Positions 31,407 through 39,307 of a stretch of DNA of 41,680 nt are shown here, in pieces. Below the pieces are notes generated by a model. That model saw nothing but the letters and a program-made list of their open reading frames with translations, did not search any database and was not told the origin of the DNA. Source of the DNA: Candidatus Peribacteria bacterium (lineage in GTDB: Bacteria > Patescibacteriota > Gracilibacteria > Peribacterales > Peribacteraceae). Position 1 is the first letter of the stretch. Each line of letters starts with the position of its first letter. The DNA is taken from the NCBI GenBank assembly GCA_018652265.1, contig JABICL010000044.1, positions 1 through 41,680 of the forward strand. The letters are read 5' to 3'. Made by a program: the position numbers and the translations under genes.

Positions 31407-32081
31407 ATGTGCACAAATATCTCCCCTACTCTAGAAATAAAAAATGGCATCCTGGTAATTCCCAAAGGTAAATCTTTTGATGAACCTATAAATCTGGAAT
31501 TAAAGGAAGATAAACTAAAAGTAAAAGTAGAATCAGGAGCTATAGCAGAAGTAATCTGTAATATAAAAAGTAAAGAATGCGAGATAGAAGTAGAAGTAGA
31601 AGGTGAAGCCAAAATACATTGGAAAAATATAAGTTCTGGAGATACGGCAAATCATTCAGTTGTATCTCATATATCAGGAGATAACAGCGAAAGTAATATC
31701 GATTGGATTTTTCATGCTAAGGACTCTTCCAAGTACAATTTCTATGCCAAAAACATATTCGACTCAAAAAACTGCAGTGGAAATATAAAAGTACGTGGAG
31801 TTTCGGAGGATTCCTCTTATGCCAAATTCGACGGAATGATAGAAGTTACAGAAAAAGGCTCAGGAACGCAGGCCTATCTATCGCTAGATTCCTTTATGCT
31901 CGATCCCACAGCAAAGATAGATGCAGTTCCTGCGCTAGAAATAAGGAACGACAACGTCCGCGCCTCGCATAGTGCTAGTGTGACGAATATAAACAAAGAA
32001 GATCTCTTCTACTTTGCATCTCGTGGAGTAGACGAAGAAGAAGCTAAGAAGAATATTGTGGAAGGATTTTTAGTTTACTAG
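31407..32081 (+). CDS. sufD: Fe-S cluster assembly protein SufD, short form
   Basis: Forms the SufBC2D scaffold with SufB and SufC. At 224 aa it is much shorter than typical SufD (about 400), lacking most of the N-terminal region, but it keeps the beta-helix core and the diagnostic C-terminus DPTAKIDAVPALEIRNDNVR, ASHSASVTNINKEDLFYFAS and RGVDEEEAKKNIVEGFL. Its 3' end overlaps the opposite-strand hypothetical gene by 4 bases. Short SufD forms are probably a lineage trait rather than a truncation, since the frame is intact. Confidence 0.9.
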   Translation: MCTNISPTLEIKNGILVIPKGKSFDEPINLELKEDKLKVKVESGAIAEVICNIKSKECEIEVEVEGEAKIHWKNISSGDTANHSVVSHISGDNSESNIDWIFHAKDSSKYNFYAKNIFDSKNCSGNIKVRGVSEDSSYAKFDGMIEVTEKGSGTQAYLSLDSFMLDPTAKIDAVPALEIRNDNVRASHSASVTNINKEDLFYFASRGVDEEEAKKNIVEGFLVY

Positions 32082-32842
32082 GTTGCATCTGGCTCTATTC
32101 TTCCCAAACAATAACCAACTATGGCACAAATGGCAGGCATATTATTGGCATTATTAATGGCATTTAACTCAGAGCATCTCTTCAACAATTCATCAGCAAT
32201 TTCCCCTATTTCTAATCTTTGATAATCAAAATCGTGCAATATTCGTCCAATTTCAGCAGACGCTGTTCTGGACGCCTTCGAATCTAATTTAAATTCAAAT
32301 GAATTCCATTTAACACGATCAGCGCCCTGGCCAGATCCGCTCAGAGCTGCTTCAAAAATTTTTAATGTATTAACTTGCCCCAAAATTACCTCTGCATCCG
32401 CCATTGTTTCATTTGGACACAAACAAGGCGTAACAGTGTATGTTGGATTTTCATCATCTGAATCTACCAATATAGTTTCTTCAGTTACATATTCACCACA
32501 ATCTTCATCCAAACACCCCGCTTCATACAATACTGCTAACTCCTCTGAAGTCATGGAATTACCAAGATCTATTTTTCTAAGCTTATTTCCATTAGTCAGC
32601 GCAAGAATTGCCTGATGCATTCTAACCCTATCCGTAGAACTTGTATCTGGAACTTCAATTCCACTTTCATCCCCAACAATATAAGGGCCCATTAATTCTC
32701 TGTCTTCGCTATTTAATACAGTTGCAAGCGCAGATATAAGCTCTAAAACAGCATTATGACACATCCTCTTTTTTGCATCTAATTCTGCAATAGCAGAAAG
32801 AAATTCTTCGGGGCTTTCAAATTTGTGAGTTGTTTTGGGCAT
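32078..32842 (-). CDS. Hypothetical protein antisense within the SUF region
   Basis: From ATG 32842 this gives 254 aa (a longer frame to 32929 would overlap the sufS start, so I reject it). I recognise no family. The N-terminus is helical (FESPEEFLSAIAELDAKKRM); the middle is acidic with several Cys (CLDEDCGEYV, PCLCPNE); the C-terminal part is helical with an AICAIVGYCLGRIEPDAT end. It faces the SUF genes from the opposite strand, sitting between sufD (4-base overlap) and sufS, which it diverges from by about 48 bases. Confidence 0.6.
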   Translation of the reverse strand: MPKTTHKFESPEEFLSAIAELDAKKRMCHNAVLELISALATVLNSEDRELMGPYIVGDESGIEVPDTSSTDRVRMHQAILALTNGNKLRKIDLGNSMTSEELAVLYEAGCLDEDCGEYVTEETILVDSDDENPTYTVTPCLCPNETMADAEVILGQVNTLKIFEAALSGSGQGADRVKWNSFEFKLDSKASRTASAEIGRILHDFDYQRLEIGEIADELLKRCSELNAINNANNMPAICAIVGYCLGRIEPDAT

Positions 32843-32890
32843 ATTCAGGAGGCATAAGCTACTATTATGTATGCATAGACGCAAGTTCCA

Positions 32891-34159
32891 ATGGAGAAAA
32901 AGATGAATACTTCCGGCATCAGAGCACAATTCCCCATTTTCAAGGATAACAGTCTCGTATACCTAGATAGTGCTGCAACAGCACAAAAGCCACAGTGCGT
33001 GATAGATGCAGAGAAAAGTTTTTATGAGAACGAGAATGCGAGTGTAAAAAGAGGTATGTATAAGCTTGCAGAGAGAGCTACTGAAGAATTTGAGAGCGCG
33101 AGAGAAAAAGTAAGATCATTTATAGGTGCAAAATCGGCAAATGAAATTGTTTTTACCAAAAGTGCTACAGAAAGCATCAACTTAGTTGCCAAAAGTTATG
33201 GTGAGAAATTTTTAAAGAAAGAAGACACAGTACTTCTAAGTATTCTGGAACATCACTCAAACATAGTTCCCTGGATGCAACTAAAAGAAAGAATTGGAAT
33301 AAATATAGAATGGGTGCACTTAAAAAATGGAGAATTAGACATGGAAGAATTAAAAAGCAAACTAGAAAAATTTAGTCCAAAGCTTCTAGCAATTACATGT
33401 GCAAGCAATGTAACCGGAGTGGTAACCTCCTACAAAGAAATTACAGATCTAGCACATGACGTAGGCGCCAAAGTAGTACTAGATGCAGCTCAACTCGTTC
33501 CACATCGCGAGATAAACATTCAAGACATAGACTGTGACTTTCTAGTCTTCTCTGGCCACAAAGTTTATGGCCCTACTGGAATAGGAGTTTTGTATGGAAA
33601 AGAAGAATTATTAGAAGATATGCCTGCATTCCTTGGTGGCGGATCTATGATTCAGGAAGTAACAGAAGATGGATTTACAGAAACTCATCTGCCAGATAAA
33701 TTCGAAGCAGGTACACCACCGATTGCTCAGGCTATAGGACTGGGAGTAGCAATTGATTGGATTTCTGATATTGGATGGGAAGCCATAGAAAAGCATGAAG
33801 AAGAACTGAGAAAATATGCGTATCAAAAACTTTCAGAGTTACCATTCATTACTTTCATGGATCCTGCGGTCCGCGGTCCGCGGTCCGCGGTTCGCTCAAT
33901 CGGATGCTTGAGCTTTGTAACCAATGGCATTCATCCACATGACCTTACAGAGTACCTGGGGAGCAAAGGAATATGCCTAAGAGCTGGGCATCATTGTGCT
34001 CAACCATTACACAAATACTTAGGACACACTGCTTCTACCAGAATGTCCCTTGGGATTTATAATTCGAAGGAAGATATAGATAAAATGTGTGAAGCAATTT
34101 CAGAAGCATATAAGTTCTTTCTGGGGGAAAATGCTATTAAATCAACAACTTCAAAATAA
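32891..34159 (+). CDS. sufS: Cysteine desulfurase SufS
   Basis: PLP enzyme that takes sulfur from cysteine for cluster assembly. The 422-aa protein starts with FPIFKDNSLVYLDSAATAQK and has the PLP lysine in FSGHKVYGPTGIGVLYG and the catalytic Cys in LRAGHHCAQPLHKYLG. It pairs with sufU downstream (68-base gap). Oddity: a tandem heptamer GCGGTCC x3 plus GCGGTTC (33866-33893) encodes the PAVRGPRSAVRS loop before the conserved IGCLSFV strand, an insertion with no counterpart expected in SufS. Confidence 0.97.
   Translation: MEKKMNTSGIRAQFPIFKDNSLVYLDSAATAQKPQCVIDAEKSFYENENASVKRGMYKLAERATEEFESAREKVRSFIGAKSANEIVFTKSATESINLVAKSYGEKFLKKEDTVLLSILEHHSNIVPWMQLKERIGINIEWVHLKNGELDMEELKSKLEKFSPKLLAITCASNVTGVVTSYKEITDLAHDVGAKVVLDAAQLVPHREINIQDIDCDFLVFSGHKVYGPTGIGVLYGKEELLEDMPAFLGGGSMIQEVTEDGFTETHLPDKFEAGTPPIAQAIGLGVAIDWISDIGWEAIEKHEEELRKYAYQKLSELPFITFMDPAVRGPRSAVRSIGCLSFVTNGIHPHDLTEYLGSKGICLRAGHHCAQPLHKYLGHTASTRMSLGIYNSKEDIDKMCEAISEAYKFFLGENAIKSTTSK
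33866..33893. repeat. Heptamer array GCGGTCC inside sufS
   Basis: Four perfect 7-base units (GCGGTCC, GCGGTCC, GCGGTCC, GCGGTTC) lie in coding sequence, read in all three frames as AVRGPRSAVR. The unit is like that of the intergenic array at 28302-28329. Confidence 0.9.
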
Positions 34160-34171
34160 TCTGATACAACA

Positions 34172-34206
34172 TACTGCCCACTAACCACTGCCCACTAACC
34201 ACTTCT
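34172..34206. repeat. Heptamer array CACTAAC between sufS and sufU
   Basis: Units CACTAAC, CACTGCC, CACTAAC, CACTTCT in 7-base phase lie just before the sufU start. They belong to the same family as the arrays around S23 gene 1. Confidence 0.8.
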
Positions 34207-34227
34207 AAAAACTTAAATTAAAAACTA

Positions 34228-34632
34228 ATGAATATATATGCGGAAAATATCTTAGAGCACTTCCGAAATCCGCGTAACTGCGGAGAAATGCAAGGTGCAA
34301 CTGTGGATCACAGAGAAGAAAATATAGAATGTGGTGATGATCTTCAATTATTTCTAAAAATAGAAGATGGGAAAATAGAAGATGTGAAATGGGGTGGAAA
34401 AGGATGTGCTATTAGCCAAGCAAGTATGTCCATACTTAGCGAAGAATTAATTGGAATGTCGGAGATACATGCAGAAAAAATGACAAAAGAAGATATATAT
34501 GAATTACTAGGTGTTCCTATAGGCCCTAGAAGATTCAAATGTGCACTAATAGGTTTTCACACGCTACAAAACGCATTGCTGAAGGCGCATGGGAAATATC
34601 TACAAAGCTGGGTGAAAACAATGGATAATTAA
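34228..34632 (+). CDS. sufU: Sulfur-transfer protein SufU
   Basis: Zn-dependent sulfur acceptor partner of SufS. The 134-aa protein has NIECGDD (C35, D37), GGKGCAISQAS (C60) and RRFKCALIGF (C105), the three Cys plus Asp that bind zinc in Bacillus-type SufU. It follows sufS after a heptamer array. The stop lies at the start of an inverted AT-rich heptamer pair, which probably ends the transcript. Confidence 0.95.
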   Translation: MNIYAENILEHFRNPRNCGEMQGATVDHREENIECGDDLQLFLKIEDGKIEDVKWGGKGCAISQASMSILSEELIGMSEIHAEKMTKEDIYELLGVPIGPRRFKCALIGFHTLQNALLKAHGKYLQSWVKTMDN

Positions 34633-34706
34633 TAATTAACAATGAACAATTATGGAAGATTTTTTCCTTAATTTTTCATTATTCATTGTACATTGTTCAT
34701 TTTCAT
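34625..34706. terminator. Inverted AT-rich heptamer pair between sufU and the TPR gene
   Basis: The left arm has ATAATTA, ATAATTA, ACAATGA, ACAATTA (34625-34652); the right arm has TTAATTT, TTCATTA, TTCATTG, TACATTG, TTCATTT (34668-34702). The arms are inverted and lie between convergent genes, with TTTTTT between them, so a bidirectional terminator is likely. Confidence 0.65.
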
Positions 34707-36355
34707 AATTCTTCAGTTGCCTCCAATAAACTTTTCCTGTTATCAATAGCCCCTCTGTATCCATTTTCCTCTTCTGCACTTCTCAAAGAAATCTTCTCAT
34801 ATAGCTCTATAGCCCTATCAAATGCCACAAGAGAATCTTCATATTTACCAAGATATGCATATACGATTCCTAAATTGTTCCAAATAGATGGATCGTATTT
34901 GTTTTCTTCTTTTGCTTTTTCGAAAGATTCAAGTGCTTCATAAATTCTATCTAGCTTCAGGTAAGCAACGCCTATCTGTGATTCTGTCATCGAATATTTA
35001 TCTTCTAGAGACAATTCAATGGATTTGTCATACATCTTACCTGCCTTCTCGTTATCTCCTTTTCCTTCGTAAACTTGTGCACCTATAAAATAAAGAACAG
35101 GCTCATCTGACCAATTTTCTATAGCCCGTAGTACCAGGTCCTGAGCTTCATCCAATTCGCCCTGAGCAAGCCTTATACTTGCAAGATTCTGCAGTGCATG
35201 TGGTGCATTTGGAGATAATTCCAAGGTTTTTTCCCATAATATTTCTGGCGATTTCCAATGAGCATTTCTGACTATAGAAATTCCAGAAAATAAAATAGCA
35301 ATCAACAAAAGTGTCGAAACTTTATTTTTATTTTTAAATAAATCATTAATCAAAAGTCCTGCCAAAAAGCAAAGTCCAACTGATGGTAAATATATAAATC
35401 TCTCAGCAACAAATTCCCCTATCGGAATTATATTCATTACTGGAAGTAAAAATATGAAAAACCATGCACCACACAGGAAATATAAATGATTTTTATTCTT
35501 ACGTAGTCTTATCAAGACAGAAATTATCAGAGCAATGATTACTGCAGAAAAAATTGTGACCAATCCAGAAAAAGACGTCCAATCATATTCAACTCTTAAC
35601 CCTGTAGGTAAAAACATCAATCTTATGTAATGAACCATCACAGGAATCATCATTAAAATCCTTTCTACAAAAGAAAGTCCTGCAGTTCTTATGTGCTCCA
35701 TTGGAACAGAAAGACTACCTAATGCCATTATTCTTAATGTTAAATAGGCAATCAAAGAAACGGCATAAGGAAGATAATTTTTTGATTTTCTTCTACACAG
35801 AAGTGGCAATACAAATACAAGAGGTGCTGCAACCTCTTTCGAGAGTAGACCAAAGAAGTAAAACATAGATGACCACCTTATATTTCCACGCAGATAATAA
35901 ATAAGAGCAAGCAATACAAATATGCACGCCAAAATTTCACTTCTACCACTAACCCAAGAAACTGCCTCTGTATGCACAGGATGAACAGCAAATAATATTC
36001 CAGCGGCAAATGCTGCGAAGAAATTACCAGTAATTAGTAATAAAACTAAAAATGTAAGCCCACTTGCAATAGCATGAAGCAATACATTTGATGCATGATA
36101 TCCAAAAGGATTTAGATCAAAAATAGAATAATCAATTGCATAACTTAAATTTGTCATTGGCCTATAAAGGCCTGGGGCATATGAGCTAAATGGAGAAAAG
36201 AATGATACTGAGGTAATTGATCTTATTTGTGGATTTCTTTGCACATAAGCTAAATCATCATATACAAAAGGTCCGCCCAAAGAATTTGCATAAACAAAAA
36301 TAGATGCCAAGGCACAAATAATAAACCCTTTGTAAATAAGAATTTTATTCTCCAT
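34703..36355 (-). CDS. TMTC-like multi-pass membrane protein with TPR repeats
   Basis: A 550-aa protein. Residues 1 to about 370 contain some nine to ten membrane helices of the GT-C/TMTC (putative protein O-mannosyltransferase) type: YANSLGGPFVYDDLAYVQRN with the acidic DD, then YRPMTNLSYAIDY and FAVHPVHTEAVSWVSGRSEI. Residues about 385-550 are tetratricopeptide repeats (NAPHALQNLASIRLAQGELD and WNNLGIVYAYLGKYEDSLVA). Sugar transfer onto exported proteins is inferred. Its ATG overlaps the end of the SLH gene upstream by 11 bases, so the two are co-transcribed and may act on the same surface layer. Confidence 0.85.
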   Translation of the reverse strand: MENKILIYKGFIICALASIFVYANSLGGPFVYDDLAYVQRNPQIRSITSVSFFSPFSSYAPGLYRPMTNLSYAIDYSIFDLNPFGYHASNVLLHAIASGLTFLVLLLITGNFFAAFAAGILFAVHPVHTEAVSWVSGRSEILACIFVLLALIYYLRGNIRWSSMFYFFGLLSKEVAAPLVFVLPLLCRRKSKNYLPYAVSLIAYLTLRIMALGSLSVPMEHIRTAGLSFVERILMMIPVMVHYIRLMFLPTGLRVEYDWTSFSGLVTIFSAVIIALIISVLIRLRKNKNHLYFLCGAWFFIFLLPVMNIIPIGEFVAERFIYLPSVGLCFLAGLLINDLFKNKNKVSTLLLIAILFSGISIVRNAHWKSPEILWEKTLELSPNAPHALQNLASIRLAQGELDEAQDLVLRAIENWSDEPVLYFIGAQVYEGKGDNEKAGKMYDKSIELSLEDKYSMTESQIGVAYLKLDRIYEALESFEKAKEENKYDPSIWNNLGIVYAYLGKYEDSLVAFDRAIELYEKISLRSAEEENGYRGAIDNRKSLLEATEEL

Positions 36356-37331
36356 AAGATCTTATTTGATTCGCTAGCTCATGCGCATAATCTCTAACTC
36401 TATCCGTGTATATTTTTACATTATCAGTCATATTATCTGCCTCAGCTGACTTTCCATAAGCATGTTGAGATAAAGCAACTCCTCTATCTAAGTCTCCAGA
36501 TTTAACTGCTGCATATGCATCTACTAGATCAGCTACAGAATCTATTAATTTTATGGTTGCATCTACCACACTCTCCCCTGTCGATCTCATAACCACTCCT
36601 TCGGCGGCAAGCCTCGCACGGGAAATTGCATACTTTGAAGCATGAACATCTAAACTATCTAAATGATCAAATGAAGATCTAATATCTTTTTCTGCAAAAG
36701 TAAGAAGTGACTGATCTCTACCTCCCTCGCGATAAAGCAAAAATCTATCCGTAAGCAGTGCAACCTGACCACGAGTCAGAGCAATTCCAGGATTTAAGTT
36801 TTCAAAAGAATCTGCACTAGTCATAGAGCTTGCTAGAGCATATTTCATATATGGGAAATACCATGCATTTGCATCCGAAGCATCATGAGCTATAGGATCC
36901 ATAAATTTATCTAGCTCTTCTACTTCTACTCCATATGCATTTAATAAAATTTTCAAAAATTCGACCTTGGATACTGTTCTAATTGGCTGGAATGTTCCAT
37001 CTGGATACCCAGATACCCATCCGAGATCATGAGCGTAACAAACATATTTCACATACCAGTCATCACCATGCACATCTGGAAAACAATTCTTCTTCGCAAT
37101 TATATTTTTCTCATTTGCTACAGCTCTCACAACTATAGTTATAGCCTCTGCGCGATTCACAAAATCATCCGGGCCAAATGTGCCATCTGGTCTCCCCTGA
37201 AAAATACCACGACTGGTTAAATCTTCCACTGCAATATAATCCTCACGAGATTGAGGTACATCTGAGTAAGAAGCTGCATATGCAGGCACAGAAACCAAAA
37301 AAGTTAGGCCAAAAATGATTAATCGCATCAT
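36345..37331 (-). CDS. SLH-domain surface protein
   Basis: A 328-aa exported protein with signal peptide (LIIFGLTFLVSVPAYA). SLH repeats are at about residues 20-75 (GIFQGRPDGTFGPDDFVNRA), 80-135 (WVSGYPDGTFQPIRTVSKVE) and a third to about 205 ending in LTRGQVALLTDRFLL. The C-terminal part (about 215-328) is helical. I start it at ATG 37331; TTG 37334 is the frame limit. An extended -10 TGATATAATC (-10 at 37341-37346) puts the transcript start within a few bases of the ATG. SLH binding to the cell wall is family knowledge. Confidence 0.9.
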   Translation of the reverse strand: MMRLIIFGLTFLVSVPAYAASYSDVPQSREDYIAVEDLTSRGIFQGRPDGTFGPDDFVNRAEAITIVVRAVANEKNIIAKKNCFPDVHGDDWYVKYVCYAHDLGWVSGYPDGTFQPIRTVSKVEFLKILLNAYGVEVEELDKFMDPIAHDASDANAWYFPYMKYALASSMTSADSFENLNPGIALTRGQVALLTDRFLLYREGGRDQSLLTFAEKDIRSSFDHLDSLDVHASKYAISRARLAAEGVVMRSTGESVVDATIKLIDSVADLVDAYAAVKSGDLDRGVALSQHAYGKSAEADNMTDNVKIYTDRVRDYAHELANQIRSYGE

Positions 37332-37340
37332 CAAAACAAG

Positions 37341-37346
37341 ATTATA
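37341..37346 (-). promoter_or_regulatory. Extended -10 of the SLH gene
   Basis: On the minus strand TGATATAATC precedes the ATG at 37331 by 9 bases, giving a leaderless or near-leaderless mRNA. Confidence 0.55.
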
Positions 37347-37376
37347 TCAATTAGTGTATAAATCTACGAGAAGATT

Positions 37377-37468
37377 ATGCTTCGACACGCCCTTCGACAT
37401 TCAAGAACTGAAGCGTCGCTACGCTTTGCTTCCAGTTCTTGCCTGCTCAGGACGGCTCAGCATGACAT
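37377..37468. repeat. REP-like palindromic element with inner hairpin
   Basis: The outer ends ATGCT and AGCAT are inverted (ATGCTTCGACACGCCCTTCG at left, CTCAGGACGGCTCAGCATGA at right). Between them CAAGAACTG and CAGTTCTTG bracket a second hairpin (AAGCG/CGCTT). No gene is supported in the 37335-37537 gap. Confidence 0.7.
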
Positions 37469-37537
37469 ATATTGTTATTGCAATCCTTTTAATAATCTAC
37501 TCATATGTCATAATGTCGATCCAATTACTAAAACATT

Positions 37538-38353
37538 ATGAAAAAACTTAAAAAATGGATTCTTATTTTAGTTGGCATGTACTTACTTGCCCTTATCTCT
37601 ATATATTTTGGACAAGACAAGCTCACATTCTTCCCAAAGAAAACTACAGATGAAGACTGGACAGAAGTAATCGAATCTGTGAAAGGAGATTATGTTTCTA
37701 TAAGAACATCAGACAAATCTGTGATAGAAGGAATATTTTTAAGTGATTTTTCAGAAGAAGCAAAGCCTACAGTTATTTTCTTCGAAGGCAATGCAATGCG
37801 CGTAGAAGAATTTGCACATGACTTTAAAAGACTTAGCGACAATGGAATAAATGTTCTACTTATGGACTATAGAGGCTATGGACTAAGCACAGGAAAGCCT
37901 AGTGCGGATGCATTCAAAAAAGATGCAGAAGAGATATTCGATGCAGCACTTAAGCATCCATATGTAGATAACGACAATATCTCTGTTTGGGGATATAGCA
38001 TTGGATCTGGAGTGGCAACTCACCTCGCATCTGTAAGGCCAGTATCAAAAGTAATACTTTCTGTTCCATTTACAAGTACAACTGACGTTGCCAAGAGAAT
38101 GTTTCCTATATTTCCAATTTCTAAACTCATAAAACATAAGTTGGATAATTTGGCACTCGCTCCAACCCTAACTCAGAACGCTCTGATAATGGCTGGAGAA
38201 AAAGATATGAAGATTCCAGCTTCTCAGGCTAAGCGCGTTGCAGATAGCTGGGGAGGAGAAGTAGAGTTTTATCTGGAACCTGGAAAAGGGCATAATGATA
38301 TGCTTGATGGAGATATTGTTTGGGAAAAAGTTATTGAATTCTTGAATAAATAG
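37538..38353 (+). CDS. Membrane-anchored alpha/beta hydrolase
   Basis: A 271-aa protein with an N-terminal signal anchor (residues 6-24) and an alpha/beta-hydrolase domain like ABHD13/BAAT-type serine hydrolases: LLMDYRGYGLSTGKP, the nucleophile elbow GYSIGSG (S154), the acid loop MAGEKDMKIP and the catalytic His in GKGHNDML. It probably acts outside the membrane on an ester or thioester; the substrate is unknown. It is divergent from the SLH gene. Confidence 0.85.
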   Translation: MKKLKKWILILVGMYLLALISIYFGQDKLTFFPKKTTDEDWTEVIESVKGDYVSIRTSDKSVIEGIFLSDFSEEAKPTVIFFEGNAMRVEEFAHDFKRLSDNGINVLLMDYRGYGLSTGKPSADAFKKDAEEIFDAALKHPYVDNDNISVWGYSIGSGVATHLASVRPVSKVILSVPFTSTTDVAKRMFPIFPISKLIKHKLDNLALAPTLTQNALIMAGEKDMKIPASQAKRVADSWGGEVEFYLEPGKGHNDMLDGDIVWEKVIEFLNK

Positions 38354-38410
38354 CAGAGTGTACTATCGTACACCATTTCTAAAATACATCAATGCCAATA
38401 TTCATCTCAT

Positions 38411-39034
38411 ATGTTGATATGGATACAACAAAATGCGATTCTGAAGGATATGATTTCTTCAAAAATCCTAAAAAATCTATATCAAGGAAATGGTAAATCT
38501 ATGAAAGAAATATCAGATCATTTAGACTGTTCAGTTCATAAAGTTCAGTACTGGATGAATGAACATAAAATAAAAAGAAGATCAATAAGTGATGCAATAT
38601 ATCTGCAAAATCATCCAAATGGGGATCCATTTAAATTTGTTCCACCAAAGACAAAAGAAGACCATTACTTATTCGGTCTAGGATTAGGATTGTATTGGGG
38701 AGAGGGAACAAAATCCTGCAAATATGCGATAAGACTAGGCAATACTGATCCTGATCTAATAATTAAGTTTATGGAATTTTTAATTAGATTTTTTGATGTA
38801 AAAAAGTCAGATTTCAAATTCGGACTACAAATATTCACTGATCTAGATGTAAACAAAGTTCTGAATTTTTGGACCAAAAAACTAGATGTCCACCATAATC
38901 AATTTGGTAAACCAATAATCACAATCTCCGGATCAATAGGAACTTATCGTAAGAAAAGTGAGCACGGAGTGGTCACTGTGCACTATAATAATGTCAAGCT
39001 CAGAAAGCTCTTTGATAAATTTTTGCCGCCGTAG
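38411..39034 (+). CDS. LAGLIDADG-like / HTH protein ending inside tRNA-Thr
   Basis: A 207-aa basic protein. Residues about 15-60 resemble a helix-turn-helix (MKEISDHLDCSVHKVQYWMN) and the rest a LAGLIDADG-type fold: the LFGLGLGLYWGEGT segment near residue 90 resembles the dodecapeptide motif with an acidic residue (E). I infer a homing-endonuclease relative or a regulator derived from one. The start could be ATG 38411 or a later ATG at 38450. The last codons (CCG CCG TAG) are the first bases of tRNA-Thr, an overlap of 10 bases. Confidence 0.6.
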   Translation: MLIWIQQNAILKDMISSKILKNLYQGNGKSMKEISDHLDCSVHKVQYWMNEHKIKRRSISDAIYLQNHPNGDPFKFVPPKTKEDHYLFGLGLGLYWGEGTKSCKYAIRLGNTDPDLIIKFMEFLIRFFDVKKSDFKFGLQIFTDLDVNKVLNFWTKKLDVHHNQFGKPIITISGSIGTYRKKSEHGVVTVHYNNVKLRKLFDKFLPP

Positions 39035-39099
39035 CTCAGGGGTAGAGCATCGCTATGGTAAAGCGGGGGTCACGAGTTCAATTCTCGTCGGCGGCTCCA
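39025..39099 (+). tRNA. tRNA-Thr (GGT)
   Basis: A 75-nt cloverleaf with acceptor GCCGCCG/CGGCGGC, D stem GCTC/GAGC, anticodon stem TCGCT with loop ATGGTAA (anticodon GGT), and T arm ACGAG-TTCAATT-CTCGT; CCA is encoded. The 3' 18 bases recur at 39172-39189. Confidence 0.95.
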
Positions 39100-39189
39100 T
39101 CCGTCTTCATTCTAAAGAACTTCGCCGTGATTTATGTAGTCACGGCGTAGCTGCAAGCGAAGCCGGACAAATCTCGTCGGCGGCTCCAT
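39083..39189 (+). repeat. 18-bp direct repeat of the tRNA-Thr 3' end around a 71-bp hairpin element
   Basis: TCTCGTCGGCGGCTCCAT occurs at 39083-39100 (the tRNA 3' end) and again at 39172-39189. The 71 bases between hold a long hairpin, CTTCGCCGTGA with TCACGGCG and AGCGAAG. This is the layout of an insertion at a tRNA 3' end with an attachment-like duplication, but no integrase is present. Confidence 0.85.
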
Positions 39190-39248
39190 TAAGAAGTACT
39201 AAATAATTAAGACCAACAAATTAACTACAAAAACAAATAATTTGACTG

Positions 39249-39277
39249 TTGACAGCGACAAATATGATTGTTATGTT
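39249..39277 (+). promoter_or_regulatory. Predicted promoter of the 39308 gene
   Basis: -35 TTGACA (39249-39254), 17 bases, -10 TATGTT (39272-39277), about 30 bases before the ATG. Confidence 0.55.
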
Positions 39278-39307
39278 TTCTTGCCATAAATCTTACCCTT
39301 AATACTC

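Noticed and set aside
32843-32929. N-terminal extension of the hypothetical gene to 32929
   Set aside because: It would overlap the sufS start on the other strand and lacks plausible coding character; ATG 32842 gives a natural start.
38958-39206. Protein-coding frame across tRNA-Thr
   Set aside because: It is a translation of tRNA and repeat sequence; the tRNA cloverleaf is clear.
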